Positions 22,690-34,871 are shown, counted from the first letter of the stretch. The stretch: DNA of 64,000 bases from Branchiostoma floridae (GCF_000003815.2 NC_049981.1:30606511-30670510), one strand, 5' to 3'. The notes: generated by a model not told the origin, from the sequence alone. Made by a program: numbers and translations.

Positions 22690-22940
22690 GGCCACACTAA
22701 TTTGATTTGTTGTTCTCATATTTCTTGAAGTGAAGATAAAGCAAGCAGACATCAGAAATGCTACAGGCAGGAAAGAAAACTTTAATTTGACTGTACTGTA
22801 TTCACTTCATAAAACTGAGTGCACCAACCAAGGCACAAACCTGGTCTTCTGGTGCTGTTTTCATTATGTTTTTTCTAGTTAAGCATATTTTCTTTTAATT
22901 TTCTAAAATACAAGAAGCAACAAATTAAATTAGTATGGCC
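22690..22940. mobile_element. GGCC-ended MITE with TAA duplication
   Basis: GGCCACACTAATTTGATTTG at the left and CAAATTAAATTAGTATGGCC at the right, flanked by TAA on both sides. The interior carries family-typical 'caccaaggcacaaacctgg'. Confidence 0.82.
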
Positions 22941-23249
22941 TAAGAGCATTGCAAATAGGATGAATCCAGGAGTGTGCTCATACTTTTTCATCAGGAGAAC
23001 TTAGCATGCAGTGCATGCCTGTGCGACTTATGGGAGTGCCTTTCGCATGCTGCAGCACACTTGTGCTTTGTCTCTGCGCCACATGGGGATTCCATAACTG
23101 CGTGCGGTGTGCATCTAAGAATGTATCTGTCTTGATTAGTGAAATATGATCCCCTTATCCTACAGACAAGGTGCTAGCAAGTCTTCCGTCCCTCCCAATC
23201 CTCCTTGATTTGACATTTAAAGTCTCTCCGGGGAGCGACGCCTACAAAA

Positions 23250-24170
23250 GTGATGATCCCCAGAGAAAGAGAACAAAAGTTTCGGCAGCAGAAAACTTGA
23301 ATAAGTTTCTGGCTGCGGGACTACAATCAATGTACGGTAATTACAGCCGCTATTGTGGCATCGAGCCATAACTACTTCTAAATGCGGCTTACAACAGTCC
23401 ATGGAGTGAACAGCAAATAGGATTAAGATTTCGCTAACAGATACAAGTCGCTCACACGGTGTCAACAAAGGTTGTTACATCTGAAGATTGAACAAAAGTT
23501 TTGGCAGCAACAAGTTTGAATGATTTCTGTTTTGCCTTTTAGTAACCTAGACCTTGTGTCGGTAAGGGATCACAATCTACAGTGATTACAACTTAGAAGA
23601 CTATCATCTGTGAAGCACTCATGAAACTTTTAGATTCAACTTATAATAGTCCATGGAGTGAACAGCAAATAGGATTAACATTCAGCTAACAGATACAAGT
23701 CGCTCACATGGCGTCTACAAAGACAGTTACCACGGAACAAAACTTTTGGCAGCAACAACTTTGAATAATTTCTGTTTTGCCTCTTAGTGACTCAGACCTT
23801 GTGTGCGGTAAGGGATCACAATCAATGTACAGGGATCACAGCTCAGAAGACTACCATCCATGCAACGGTCATGAAACTTACAACAGTCCATAGAGTGAAG
23901 AGCAAATAGGATTAAGATCCAGCTAACAGATACAAGTCGCTCACACAATACCTACAAAGGTATCTACCTCTGGATATTGCACAAAAGGTTTGGGAGTTAC
24001 ATCTTTAAAATCAGTTCCTGTCTTGCCCCTGAATTACCTAAACCTAGTGTGCATGCCGTAAGGGATTATAGTCAATGTACAGTGATTACATCTCAGAAGA
24101 CATAGACCTAGAGGATCAATGTAGTGCACAGTAATTGCATCTGGTGAATATAACTAACAACAACGGCTGA
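23250..24170 (+). repeat. Tandem array, unit about 220-245 bp
   Basis: Four copies of a unit with 'acaaaagttt.ggcagcaac', 'cttgtg..ggtaagggatcac', 'caatgtac.g.gattacag', 'agtccatggagtgaacag' and 'agatacaagtcgctcaca'. The anchor 'acaaaag' lies at about 23274, 23493, 23739 and 23981. A further copy is near 24880-25020. The short frame at 23171-23371 is part of it. Confidence 0.8.
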
Positions 24171-24815
24171 CTTTCTTAGGACATGCGTCCAGAGCAACCC
24201 CCACGCAAGAGGTGATCAAACTGATATCAGATCCTGATCCATCATGAAGGCGTCCTTGAGGCAGCCCAAGAGGGAGATGGGAAGATCAGGTCTTCAACAC
24301 ACTCCAAAAGCTGGGGGTCTCCAGATACGACTGGACTGTCTACTCCCATTGGGCCTAGGAAAAAAAATGTTGTGTTTCCTGTTTCAGCCCTGAAAAAATT
24401 AGGGTTGGTAGGTAGTGATTATCTTTTTTTTTTCTTGTATTCTTTTTGAGGCTGGCCAAAACTCTAGTGATACACATTTCAATACAGTTGAACAAAGTAA
24501 ACAGAAATGCATGCGGACACTTGTCTTTTAATGTCAAACTTTAATTTTGTGCGTGATAGATACATTTATCCTTCATTAGACAGGACAAGCAGTGTTTTAC
24601 TTCAATAGGAAGCAGGCTGAATAAAAATTCTAAGTGGAAGCTATGTTACTCCACTGCCCACCCCCCAAAAAAGTCTAGGGTTGGCAGGTTTTTTTAGGGT
24701 AGGTAGGGAAACAGGAAACACAACATTTTTTTTCTTAGGCCTTGCAGAACAACATGGCGAGAACTGTCCAAACTGTCTGTAGCCGCCATGCATCAACTCA
24801 TGATGCAAGCAAACA

Positions 24816-24816
<1 letters not shown>

Positions 24817-24845
<29 letters not shown>
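24817..24845 (+). repeat. (ATTG)n microsatellite
   Basis: About seven uninterrupted TTGA/ATTG steps. Confidence 0.95.
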
Positions 24846-24847
<2 letters not shown>

Positions 24848-25189
24848 TAACTAAAAGATATACGTTTTTCAGATGCTGCCCATGGAGACAGAACAAAAGT
24901 TCTGCCTGCTTCCGGCCTACCTTAGAGTGACCCAGACCTACTCTACTGTGCCTTAAGATTACAATCAGTGTACGGTAATTACGTCTGCTATCGCGGAGTC
25001 TACCCTGGAGCGACCTTAGAACTCCCTCTCCCATGCATACACATGGAGCTACCACACGCTAACAAAAGGACAGACAGAAAAATTGATCTAGACTCTACCG
25101 ATTACTGTTGATATACAAAGCCTGGCGAACATTTGCAACAAACTAATGGCACCATATAATCTGCATATTGGTAACAAGTCTGACTCAAA

Positions 25190-25193
<4 letters not shown>

Positions 25194-25234
<41 letters not shown>
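25194..25234. repeat. (TA)n microsatellite
   Basis: About 20 uninterrupted AT dinucleotides, likely length-variable. Confidence 0.97.
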
Positions 25235-25237
<3 letters not shown>

Positions 25238-25364
25238 ATGTAAACAATCTGGATTCTATCTTAAAATTAAGCCAGTAATACATGGGAAATGCAATTGCTT
25301 ATTTGTGTCATGAATTCACTGTCACTGGTCATTGCAAAAAAGGCAGTAAGAAAACAACAAACAA

Positions 25365-25717
25365 TGCAACATTTTTGGAAAAAAATGCAGGATGTGGGTG
25401 AAGGGAAAAGAAAGCAAAAATAGCAAGAAAAGAAGCAACAATAAAGGCAACATTTTTGCGAAAATGCAGCAAAAAGAAAAAAAAATTAAAAAACATTATC
25501 TGTCCACGGATTCGATCCCGTAGCGTTGGTTTACCACGCGTGAATAATACCACTGAGCCAGTGCTACAACATGTTACAAGCACACGTTTTAACAGGTATA
25601 CAAATGTATTGTGTTGCGTGAACACGTCCGTTCACCGTTGAATTTGCAAGATTCCAAGGTCCAATTTTCTGAAGATAACGTTTTTGTGTGAAAATTTATC
25701 AATCTCGTTCATTCCAT
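25365..25717 (-). repeat. tRNA-derived SINE-like element, copy B
   Basis: Inverted copy of 1-352. On the minus strand the A box lies at about 25562-25550 and the B box at about 25519-25509. Together with copy A it makes a 25-kb-spaced inverted repeat of about 350 bp. Confidence 0.75.
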
Positions 25718-25781
25718 GGCGGGCAACTTCTTCCTTGAGCGCCTGTTTGGTCGTCTCAGCTGCGAAAGTATTGTCAAACTG

Positions 25782-26078
25782 CATGCCGAATGCCATTTTG
25801 TGTCCTGTGCGTTGATTGGTTCAGTTCTGCGTACACCCGAGACAGTCCGCGACTTTGTCCCAATCAAAAAGCTGGAAACGCGGAGTATGTGTTGACAGCT
25901 TCCATTTTTTCTGAGTTCTGATTGGTTATTATCAAAGTCGATGCCGATTGTGTTCTGTGCGTTGATAGGTTCACCTCTGACGTAAAACCGAGAAAGTGCG
26001 ACTGTAAGCCAATCAAAAAGCTTGAAACGTGGAGTGCATGTTTACAGCTTCCATTTTTTCTGATTTCCGGTTGGAATA
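25782..26078 (+). repeat. Tandem duplication, unit about 150 bp
   Basis: Two copies (about 25782-25932 and 25937-26078) share 'gtgcgttgat.ggttca', 'ccaatcaaaaagct', 'gtttacagcttcc' and 'cattttttctga'. Both contain opposed CCAAT-like words. Confidence 0.7.
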
Positions 26079-26172
26079 TCTGTAGAGAATACTAAATGTG
26101 TGGCTTCGCCCACATCAATATGTGCAAATGTGTGCAGACCACTGCATTGTTTAGGCTACTGAATAGTCCTAC

Positions 26173-26223
26173 CTTGATAGAAGAAATCCTTGTTGTGAGC
26201 TATAGCAATCCTCTCCTTCAGCA
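26173..26223 (-). pseudogene. Intronic copy of the Kazal exon 3' end (51-nt exon-like unit)
   Basis: Read on the minus strand, 51 nt translate as VLKERIAIAHNKDFFYQ, versus VLKKRITIAHNKDCFYQ at the end of the real Kazal exon 120-170 nt upstream. The copy keeps a donor (CAAG|GTAGGA at 26173/26172) and has a usable AG just before 26223. Its ends are both phase 1, so its inclusion would keep frame and add 17 residues. It lacks the final Kazal Cys (Phe instead). It may be a decaying duplicate or a cassette exon; the sequence alone cannot decide. Confidence 0.55.
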
Positions 26224-26341
26224 CTCAAGATTTTTTGTTCCCAACAATATTTTTTACCAGCCATCCATTAGTTACTATACAGAAGAATATTATGTTTAAT
26301 CACAATTTTTGTTTGTTTGATGTGATTATGACCAATCTTAC

Positions 26342-26584
26342 CTTGATAAAAACAGTCCTTGTTGTGAGCTATGGTGATCCTCTTCTTCAGCACACAGGCC
26401 ATCCGGTGCAGCTCGCAGTGGTTCGGGTACAGCTTGCCGTCGTTTCCGCATACCGGCTTCTTGTGGGGGCGGCAGGCGTCCAGGCACACGCACTCCGCGT
26501 CGCCGCTCTCCGGGCTCACCCGGCAGTGCCTCCCTGGGCCGCAGAACGTCTCTGAGCAAGCGTCGATCTCGTACTCTTTGTCAA
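26342..26584 (-). CDS. FSTL4/5-like: Follistatin-like gene, exon with follistatin/Kazal domain
   Basis: A 243-nt internal exon of a secreted follistatin-related protein. The minus-strand acceptor 'ttctgttgcag' precedes 26584 and the donor CAAG|GTAAGA follows 26342. The translation shows an EGF-like half (CSETFCGPGRHC..., CVCLDAC) then a Kazal module (CRPHKKPVCGNDGKLYPNHCELHRMAC... ending HNKDCFYQ). The KKRITIAHNKDCF end and CGPGRHC start resemble FSTL4/FSTL5 more than FSTL1. Entry phase 1 matches the exit phase of the 42.2-kb exon exactly (G|TT, Val). In this family the domain lies N-terminal to EF-hands and Ig domains; those exons were not seen to the left. Codon use is GC-rich, unlike the AT-rich intron around it. 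Confidence 0.88.
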
Positions 26585-26845
26585 CTGCAACAGAATACAT
26601 AAAAATACATAATGTTAATACACAATTTTAAGACCGCATATCCGTACACAAAATAAAGCGCTTACCAACAAGCTTTCGATCAGTCCTCTGGTTCTTATCA
26701 AGTTGAAATGACCCAAAGCCTAAGTCACATATCCGGACCAGAAGTGTGACGTCAGCAAAGGGTCAAAGGTGCTTGGCAGTTACATCAAAATACAGTTAAC
26801 AACATTGTGTTCCTACTCCTTGTCACTATTGTGTAGGATACACAG

Positions 26846-27115
26846 CAGGGTTGTCTCCAGGACCTGTCCTTCTGTCTCAGGATGGAAATTCGCTAGTTGT
26901 TAAAAAAGTTAAAGTTGCCTGTACATCTGTGCAGATGCTTAAGGGTGGCGCCCATCTCCATTTTGAGTAGCCCTTGGGCCACACATTTGTGCAAGTCACA
27001 GCAGGAGGCTGGTCCGATGGCAGCGAAGTGAGTTTAGTTTGCCAGTTGGGACGGAAAAAAATTCTACCTGTCCAAAAATGTAAACTTCATGACATTAAAC
27101 TTATGAAAATGTATT
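26846..27115. mobile_element. Fragment of CAGGG-type (hAT-like) MITE
   Basis: CAGGGTTGTCTCCAGGACC near 26848 matches the ends at 59727 and 60400; later 'gacggaaaaaaattct' and 'gaaaatgtattttcata' match their interiors. No clear right terminus. Confidence 0.5.
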
Positions 27116-28950
27116 TTCATAGGCAATAACAGATTTAACATCAAAAGTTGCCCACTGTAGCCAGATGGTGAACATCACCGTTAATACTCCTCCACAACTG
27201 TAGCAGAATGCACAGGAGATATTATGCAGTCAAAACTGCCCAAGAACACCACTCAGAGGACGAATAAAATCTGGACAGGTGGTCACTAAAGATGGGATTC
27301 TTGATGTTTAAAGGAAATCAAAATGGTCACATTAGCCAAGAGGTCCTTTTGAAGTGGGGACCACTGCCACAGGCTTGACTGTACTCTCATATAAATGTCA
27401 TGTTTAAGCCACATAATATTAATTCCATCATTTCTTGGATTTGAAAGGGAGGTATCAAATGCTGACGTGGTAAGTCAACATGAAAACACAGACAGATCAA
27501 TTAAAAGTGATCGACAGACCTTTTCATTGATAGCTTCTGATAAGAAAGTACTTTTTCTTGTTGTCAGTGTGAACGTTGCGCTGTATATTACAGGAAAGGC
27601 ACCAGTTGAACCACCTCCTTTATTTCAGCACCAAGGAAAGGCTAGCTACTAATTTTTCCTCCTCGCACAAACTAGACTTTTAACATATGCCTGCTATTGT
27701 TTCAACCACCTTCCTCATTTTCAGATTCTATCTCGGAGCAAAGTCTTTTTCTAACATGAAAATTGAACTTATCAAAATCTATTGTCCAACTCGTCTTTGT
27801 CAAGGACACAAGAGGGCAGGTTTCAAAACCAGGGCTGCCTACTATGCCATACAATCTCACTTATAAATTTTCCAGCTAACCATGGCGCCGTGTGCACCAA
27901 CACAGAGATTGACATCAGCTGCCTACAGCTGTTTCAGCGCATGATTCCCACCACATCACATCACGTCCATGTAAGCCAGCACCGACAGCTATGACACATC
28001 CGGGGCGCGACCCCATAATACAGGACAGCGTAGTTTGTCATACACGCTGCACTTGTCAATAGCAACCAGATGGCTGTGCTGCAGCTGTGACATTTTGTCC
28101 GTCCTACTCAGTACTAGGGGTAAAGAAAATCAGGTTCATTTCAGGTTTAGAGGATTTGGTCCAGGTCCGTATCTGAACCTGGACCTGATGGTCTGTGAAA
28201 AGTTAGGAATAGGCAATATTATGATACTCAAAATAATGTTCCATTTTGCCGCAAAGTAATCTGTTGGGTGGAGCATCCCACTGGCATTTTAAAATCCTAT
28301 CTTCATGTAAACGACACTAACTGCACACTGCTTACTTAGACCAAGTTTGACGTATAAACTTGGTAGAAATGACTACAAACTTTACAGCTATATTTCACTG
28401 TTGTTGTCATTTTTCTGACAAGCCATAAAACAAATAAACAATTGCTGATATAATCTGTTTATTTGCTAATAGGTTAAAAAATCTGATCCTCTGTTTCTTC
28501 AAGTCCGGTATTTTTTTACCTGATCAAGAAAAAGCAGTTGTGCCAGTACGATGTACCGGTAGACTACAGCCGACATCCATATGTCATACAGTACAATCAA
28601 GCTCAGTATAATGCAATCAATATTCACTTCTGGAACAGCTCTATCATTGTCAAACACCACTGCAGGCTCCATTTCTGACCCATAAAACTTCTATAGCTGA
28701 AGAATCGGTACACTGTGAGAAATTGAGGGACATTGATTTTATGACATCAGCTTCATACAGTGTGCATTCGATTTGGAATTGTTCTGCAGAATTTGTTGTT
28801 TTTTTGCCACCAATAATTGTTGGAAATATACACCAAATATGCAGCCAGCAAAGCATTTGACAAGCTTTGTATTTTGTATTTTCCTTCTAATCATATATTA
28901 GCTTTGCACTTAATTATCAGTCAGCTTCACTCTTGCTTAAACAATAAACA
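27116..28950. other. Intron, nothing recognised
   Basis: Unique sequence of the 15.6-kb intron between the 42.2-kb and 26.5-kb exons. Open frames of 60-85 codons show no domain or exon boundaries. Confidence 0.45.
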
Positions 28951-28954
28951 AACA

Positions 28955-29083
28955 AACTGAGTTTATGAAGTGAATACAGTCATATTCAAATTTTCCTTCT
29001 TCCCCTATAGTTTTATGATTTCTGCTTGCTATCTATTTTCAATTTAAAAAATCTGAGACCCAACAAATCTAATTGATTTAGCC
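28955..29083. mobile_element. Truncated GGCC-family MITE
   Basis: Keeps the family interior ('gtgaatacagtcatattcaa', 'ctgcttgctat') and a decayed right end ('aatctaattgatttagcc'). Confidence 0.5.
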
Positions 29084-29089
29084 TAATAC

Positions 29090-30043
29090 ATAACTGTTCA
29101 GGAGACGGTACATTTTCATGTAAGCTATGTGTTCATCTTGTGACCATATACCGACAAATTAGAGCAGTTAGAGAGGCAACAACAGATGGTTACTACAAGA
29201 GAAATGGAAGGCAGGAGAGAGATCACACCACTATGTATAGTTGGTTATAGTTGGTTCGCGCCAACACCCATGTTACAAGTGGTATGGTCCAGTAGTGGTT
29301 ACATTACGGATGATATTGTGCCCTTGTCTACCATCTTGAGTTCACTGTGATGGTTGTAAACATGCTGTGTTCCTCGAATTGTGCCCTCTGCTGTTCTTGA
29401 GTTGGCTGCTGCACGCGTTCCACATTGGCGTTGACAAATGCGTGTAGGCAGACACTTGAGGCATGATATCACATGAAGCATCCAGAGTGACAGATCCTGG
29501 GACCAACGCGCGGCCGCTGAGATTAAATTGCCAGAGACAATTTGCAGGGAAGACTGGCCTTAGGCGTGCGCTTGGATACACACAGTTTCTCCTTATAGCC
29601 TCCTTCAGTCTGTACTGACTATTTTCAGATACAATTTAATCTCTATGAATGGATAGAAAATGGAGATTTACTTAGATGTTTCCAGTGACATCATTCACTC
29701 TTCTTCAGCGTTACTGTATTGACTTTAATTGTAAAATCCTAGTTGATATCAGCCCCACAACTTTGGCTATGGCAAAAACAGTCCTATATGAAAATGACTG
29801 TGTTTAATGGAGTAAATATGACAAAATTCAAGTTTTATTCCGAGCCCTCCGTTTTTATCTTCTTTCACTAATCTACGTTAGCATTCTCCCTGATGTCTAC
29901 CCTTTAGTCAAAAGTCTATCTGCATTGGTAGAAGTAATTGTGGATCAAAGCTGTGAACTGTAATTCTTAACACAGAAATTGGACCTCCTAGGTCATCATG
30001 TGTTCTGTTTGCATAATGTGATGTCACAGAAGCAGTGGATTGT
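29090..30043. other. Intron, nothing recognised
   Basis: Unique sequence. The overlapping minus frames near 29299-29581 have no recognisable domain. Confidence 0.4.
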
Positions 30044-30046
30044 TCA

Positions 30047-30266
30047 GGCCACACCAATTTAATTTGTTGACTCTTGGATTTTAGAAAAAAATGTTAAACT
30101 GGTAAAACATGTTGAAAACAAGGCCCAAGGACCAGGTTTATGCCTTGGTGCACTCAGTTTCATGACAAGAATACAGTCATCCTCCCAGCCTGTTGCTTTA
30201 ACAATGTCCGCTTGCTATATTTTCACTTTAAAGATCAGAGAACCAACAATATAAACTGGTGTGGCC
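30047..30266. mobile_element. GGCC-ended MITE with TCA duplication
   Basis: GGCCACACCAATTTAATTTG at the left and AAACTGGTGTGGCC at the right, flanked by TCA on both sides. 220 bp, non-coding. Confidence 0.82.
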
Positions 30267-30539
30267 TCATCTATCAACAAAGACTCAGGATTTGGACAGA
30301 CAAAAATTCAGGTAAGCCCAGTTTTTGTCTTGCAAATCACAATTCAACGTTGATCCAGAAGGAAACTAATTGGCGCAGCCCAGACAGACATGACTGTAGC
30401 ACAAAGTCATGCCCATCCGTCTGTCTCCTCATAAATCATGCAGACTTCCGTCTCCACTGTTGACAAGGGACTCATTGTCTGAGCCTGCGCCTATTGGCAG
30501 GCAACCAAGAATGAATGATGCTCTTGGACAAGCCAAAGT

Positions 30540-31620
30540 GGCGCCATCAAAGTAGAGAAACTTAGGCCAACATCATGAGCCTAGTGAATGTCTCAGAAGA
30601 AGGGACTAAGCTACTGCTACAGACGCCAACCCAAGGGAGTCTATGGGAGCCATGGAAAAGTAGAATTTCTGGATAAGTCAAAGTGGCCCCGTCAAAGTAG
30701 TGGAATGGATAGCGTACAAGCATTGTTGTCACTTTTTTTTACAAGAGGTCCAAAGTAGATGAAGGCTAATATTATGCTCCTATTAGCTGTCTCAGAGGAA
30801 GGGACTGCTACTGCTACAGACAGCAACTGAAGGGAATCTACAAAGACAATACTGAAATCTTAATAGTCAAAACTGTCCAGCATGAAAACTTCAAAAGAGT
30901 CAAAGTATAGAGGAAAGCCAACATCGTACTCGTAGCGACTGTCTCAGAGCAAGGGACTGCTACTGCCACACACAGCAACTGAAGGGAATCTACCCGAGTG
31001 TCAGACCAAGAAATGCACAGTCACATGAATGAGCAGGAAGCCAAGGAGAAATAGAACTTCTGGATAGCAAAAAGTGGCCCAAAGTAGAGGAATTTAGGCC
31101 AGCACCGTTCTCCTAGCGACTGTCTCAGAGGAAGGGACTGCTACTACCACACACAGCAACTGAAGGGAATCTATCTGAGTGTCAGACCAAGAAATGCACA
31201 GTCACATGAATGAGCAGGAAGCCAAGTAGAAATAGAACTTCTGGACAGCAAAAAAGTGGCCTAAAGTAGAGGAATTTAGGCCAACACCGTTCTCCTAGCG
31301 ACTGTCTCAGAGCAAGGGACTGCTACTGTCACACACAACAACTGAAGGCAATCAACCTGAGTGTCAGACCAAGAAATGTACACATGAATGAGCAGGAAGC
31401 CAAGGAGAAATAGAACTTCTGGACAGCAAAGAAATGGCCTAAAGAAGAGGAAGGCCAACGTCATGCTCCTAGCGACTGTCTCAGAAGAAGGGACTGTTAC
31501 TGTCACTTAGCAGCTGAAGGGAATATACCTGTCAGATCAACAAGCAGGCAGCCATGGAGAAATAGAATTTCTGGATAAGTCAAAGTGGTCCTGTCAAAGT
31601 AGGGGAAGGGATAGCTTGGC
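30540..31620 (+). repeat. Tandem array, unit about 185 bp
   Basis: Repeated words 'aaagtagagga', 'cctagcgactgtctcagag', 'aagggactgctact', 'cagcaactgaagggaatcta', 'tcagaccaagaaatgcac' and 'catgaatgagcaggaagcc' recur near 30560, 30780, 30930, 31110, 31290 and 31460. Copies are best preserved between 30900 and 31500. Scattered diverged units continue to about 31800 and at 32395-32640. Confidence 0.82.
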
Positions 31621-31796
31621 TATATAGTGTTGTTAGTTGCTATCCAGAGTGACAGAACTGTTGCTGCCCCAAACAGCGAGTGAATCAAATGTAAACGGGA
31701 CTGAATAGGCAGCCAAGAATAAACGAAGTAGGAAAGGGCCTGGCCTCAATCATGCTGCAAACAGAAAGTAATGGGACTGTTACTACCCCACTAACT

Positions 31797-32393
31797 AGCT
31801 GGTGTGTAACGCCAAAGGGTGGTTATACCGGCTATATAGATACAGATACAGAAGCTGGTGTGTTACACCAAAGGGTGGTTATACTGGCTATATAGATACA
31901 GATACAGAAGCTGGTGTGTTACACTGAGGCCACACCAATTTAATTTCTTGGTTCATGGATTCGCTCGCTCCTATTTTTTGGGAAAAAAAATAAAAATAAA
32001 AATTACCACTCAGCAAATTTTCACCATTAATGAAACCATTCACCAACTTTCTGGTGTAGCAAATTGGCCTTTATATTATAAGCTCCCTAAAGTGTGGGTA
32101 CAGGTGCTGTTACTGTACAATAATAGTGTTTTTGTACTTTTTTCAACCTGAAAACTTTTTTTCTTTATGTTTTGGATTAGTCGTTACCTTTAACCCAACC
32201 ATTTTACAATTTTTATTTTTATTTCGCCCTCTCGCTCCATATTATTTATGAAAAAATCCGTGAACCAAGAAATTAAATTGGTGTGGCCTGAAGGGTGGTT
32301 ATACCGGCTGTATAGATACAGATACAGAAGCTGGTCTGTTACACCAAAGGGCGGTTATTTATACTGGCTGTATACAGATACAGATACAGAAGC
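31797..32393 (+). repeat. 60-bp tandem repeat split by a MITE
   Basis: Units 'agctggtgtgttacac' + 'caaagggtggttata' + 'ctatatagatacagataca' occur at about 31797, 31852, 31912 (cut), 32285 and 32332. The MITE at 31928-32288 interrupts one unit. Another copy lies at 47520-47583. Confidence 0.85.
31928..32288. mobile_element. GGCC-ended MITE with TGA duplication
   Basis: GGCCACACCAATTTAATTTC at the left and AAATTAAATTGGTGTGGCC at the right, flanked by TGA on both sides and inserted within a 60-bp repeat unit. At 361 bp it is longer than most family members, with 'attcgctcgctcc' like the 464-bp subfamily. Confidence 0.85.
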
Positions 32394-32767
32394 CTCCAAC
32401 AGCAACTGAATGGAATTAACCTGTCAGGCCAACAAAGGCACATATGAATGTGTTAAGGCAGCAAAGGACAAATAGAATTCATGGACAAGTCAAAGTGGCC
32501 ATAACAAAGTAGTGTAAAGCATAGCAAAATTGTAGCTGTCCTGCAAAGGTAGACATGACTGAGCAGGCAGTCGATGAGAAATACCCAGTAGAATTCCTGC
32601 ATAAGTCAAACTGGCACCATCAGACTAGGGGAAAGTAGCACCACCATATATAAAAGTGTGGGACAAAATTTGCTTTCATGCTAATTGACCACTGCAATGA
32701 CTGTCACAACAAAGCCATGAGTCATGCTGCTGAAACAATGTCTACTTGTACATCCCAGCAGTATAAT

Positions 32768-34550
32768 TATAAAAGGCCACAGGCATAAAAGGTATAAATC
32801 TAATCTCTAGGTAATCTCTAAAGAAGGCTCCCTGACTAGCATTGTTACATTTTTTACTCATTACACGCTGTTTTTAGATCTTTGCTAATAATACCTTTTC
32901 CACTTGTAGAATGTCTGCAGGCTTTTATGTACTAATAGAATGCTGCTACTTAAAACACAGAAGCAGACAGAAAACTGCACCAAAGTTTTATGTACCTCCT
33001 GACAAATTTTTCAAAAACATTATGGAGCATCTGTTTTAAAGCTTTTTTTCTGGCTCTAGCCAGCCAAAAATGCTGTATCCAAAGTAGCCCATAAGAAAAA
33101 GACAGATTATCCACAATCATGATGATAGGCTATTTAGATACACAGCCATCATTTTATCTGCCTACTTCATAAATACACACAGCATGGTCAAGGATATCTG
33201 AATCCTCCTCATTGCAATCCATATAACATTGACCAGTGCATTTCAGCAAAAAACACATTTAATACCCAAGAACTGCAGTCCGTCTCTTGACCCATGCATC
33301 TGGAAATGTTGAGCTAGCACATCCCATCTGGGCCATACATGCGAAATGTGCTGTCCGTTTTTATTGCCTCTGACTGAAAATAACGTCGTAAAAACCTTGA
33401 CATCAGCACATTCCATTTCCATCACACACCACATCAAGGAATCTACATGAAGGGCTCGAAACACTTTTGAATCTCTCAGTGTTCTCGCCAGGCCTTTTCA
33501 GCATATCGGGCCACTATGCTGTGATTTGAGTCCTTATGCTGTGTTTTGGGCCCTTACTACAATCTGTTTCAACAGACTCTTCTAACTTTTGCCATCACAA
33601 GGAAGGTAATAGCAGGGCTCGAAATACCCACTTGCCCACTTGAAAATGCAACCTCATTTTGCCTCGCGCAACTTGATTTTAAACGGTATAAAAGACCACA
33701 GGCATAAAAGGTATATAATAAGGCCACAGGCCAAGCTAATCTCTTAAGAAGGCTCCCTGACTAGCACTGTTTACATTTTTTACTCATTACATGCTGCTTT
33801 CTGCTATTCCAACCATTTTTAGATCTTCGCTAATAATACCTTTTCCACTTGTGGAATGGTTGCAGGCTTTGTGCTAGTAGAATGCTGCTACTGAAACCAC
33901 AGACCATCAGAAGCAGACAGAAAACAGCACACAAAGTTTGGTTTACCTCCCGACAAAATCTGCTTTATGTAAATTCTTCAAATAAATTATGGAACATCCA
34001 AAAATCCTGTATCCAAAGTAGCCCATAAGAAAAAGACAGATTGTCCATGTGATGATAGGCTATTTAGATACACAGCCATCATTTTATCTGCCTACTTCAT
34101 AAATACACACAGCATAGTCAAGGATATCTGAATCCTCCTCATTGCAATCCATATAACATTAACCCGAGTACATTTTAGCAAAAAATACATTTAAATCCCA
34201 AGAAGTACAGTCCGTCTCTTGACCCATGCATCTGGAAATGTTGAGCTAGCACATCCCATATGGGCCATACATACGAAATGTGCTGTCCGTTTTTATTGCC
34301 TCTGACTGAAAATAACGTCGTAAAAACCTTGACATCAGCACATTCCATTTCCATCACACACCACATCAAGGAATCTACATGAAGGGCTCGAAACACTTCT
34401 GAATCTCTCAGTGTTCTCGCCAGGCCTTTTCAGCATATCGGACCACTATGCTGTGACTTGAGTCCTTATGCTGTGTTTTGGGCCCTTACTCCAATCTGTT
34501 TCAACAGACTCTTCTGTTGTTTTGTAAGGAAGGTAAAAAATGTCAGCTTT
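32768..34550 (+). repeat. Segmental tandem duplication, period about 932 bp
   Basis: About 32768-33600 and 33700-34520 are near-identical by eye over some 800 bp ('ccacaggcataaaaggtat', 'ctaataataccttttccac', 'aaaagacagatt', 'cagactcttct'). Both copies keep a 73-codon minus frame (33243-33464 and 34175-34396) with five residue differences between them. The frame lacks a recognisable domain. Confidence 0.88.
33613..33690. mobile_element. Solo end of a CAGGG-type MITE
   Basis: CAGGGCTCGAAATACCCACT at 33613 with 'acttgcccacttg' following. No opposite end nearby. It sits at the junction between the two halves of the segmental duplication. Confidence 0.5.
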
Positions 34551-34871
34551 ATTCACTAAATGTTGCCATCACAAGTAAGGTAATAGTGTTTCTGAGGGTT
34601 ATAAATCTTAAACTTTTCAGGGGGAGCATGCCCCCAGACCAATCACAATGCTCATGCCTGCATCACTTAACAGGTGGCTTTGATGCACTAAGATACCACT
34701 ACACTGTGAAAACAATCCTGGTGAAAACACTGTCTCTTTCTTCTGTTTCCTGCAATACTGGAAGATGTCAGGAATTCTACCTGCCTGACAAAAATAGTTC
34801 TGGAAAATTACTCAGACCTTAAAGTGTTCGGGTATCTTTAATCTCATGAAGTGGGATCATTCCTGACCTTA

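Noticed and set aside
25365-25717. A functional tRNA gene at the A/B boxes (also at 1-352, 15010-15117, 38460-39260)
   Set aside because: Acceptor, D and T stems do not pair properly and the sequences extend into dispersed repeats, so these are SINE heads.
2000-26000. EF-hand and Ig exons of the follistatin-like gene to the left of the Kazal exon
   Set aside because: I looked for EF-hand loops and Ig Cys/Trp patterns on the minus strand and found none with splice sites; small exons could be missed by eye.
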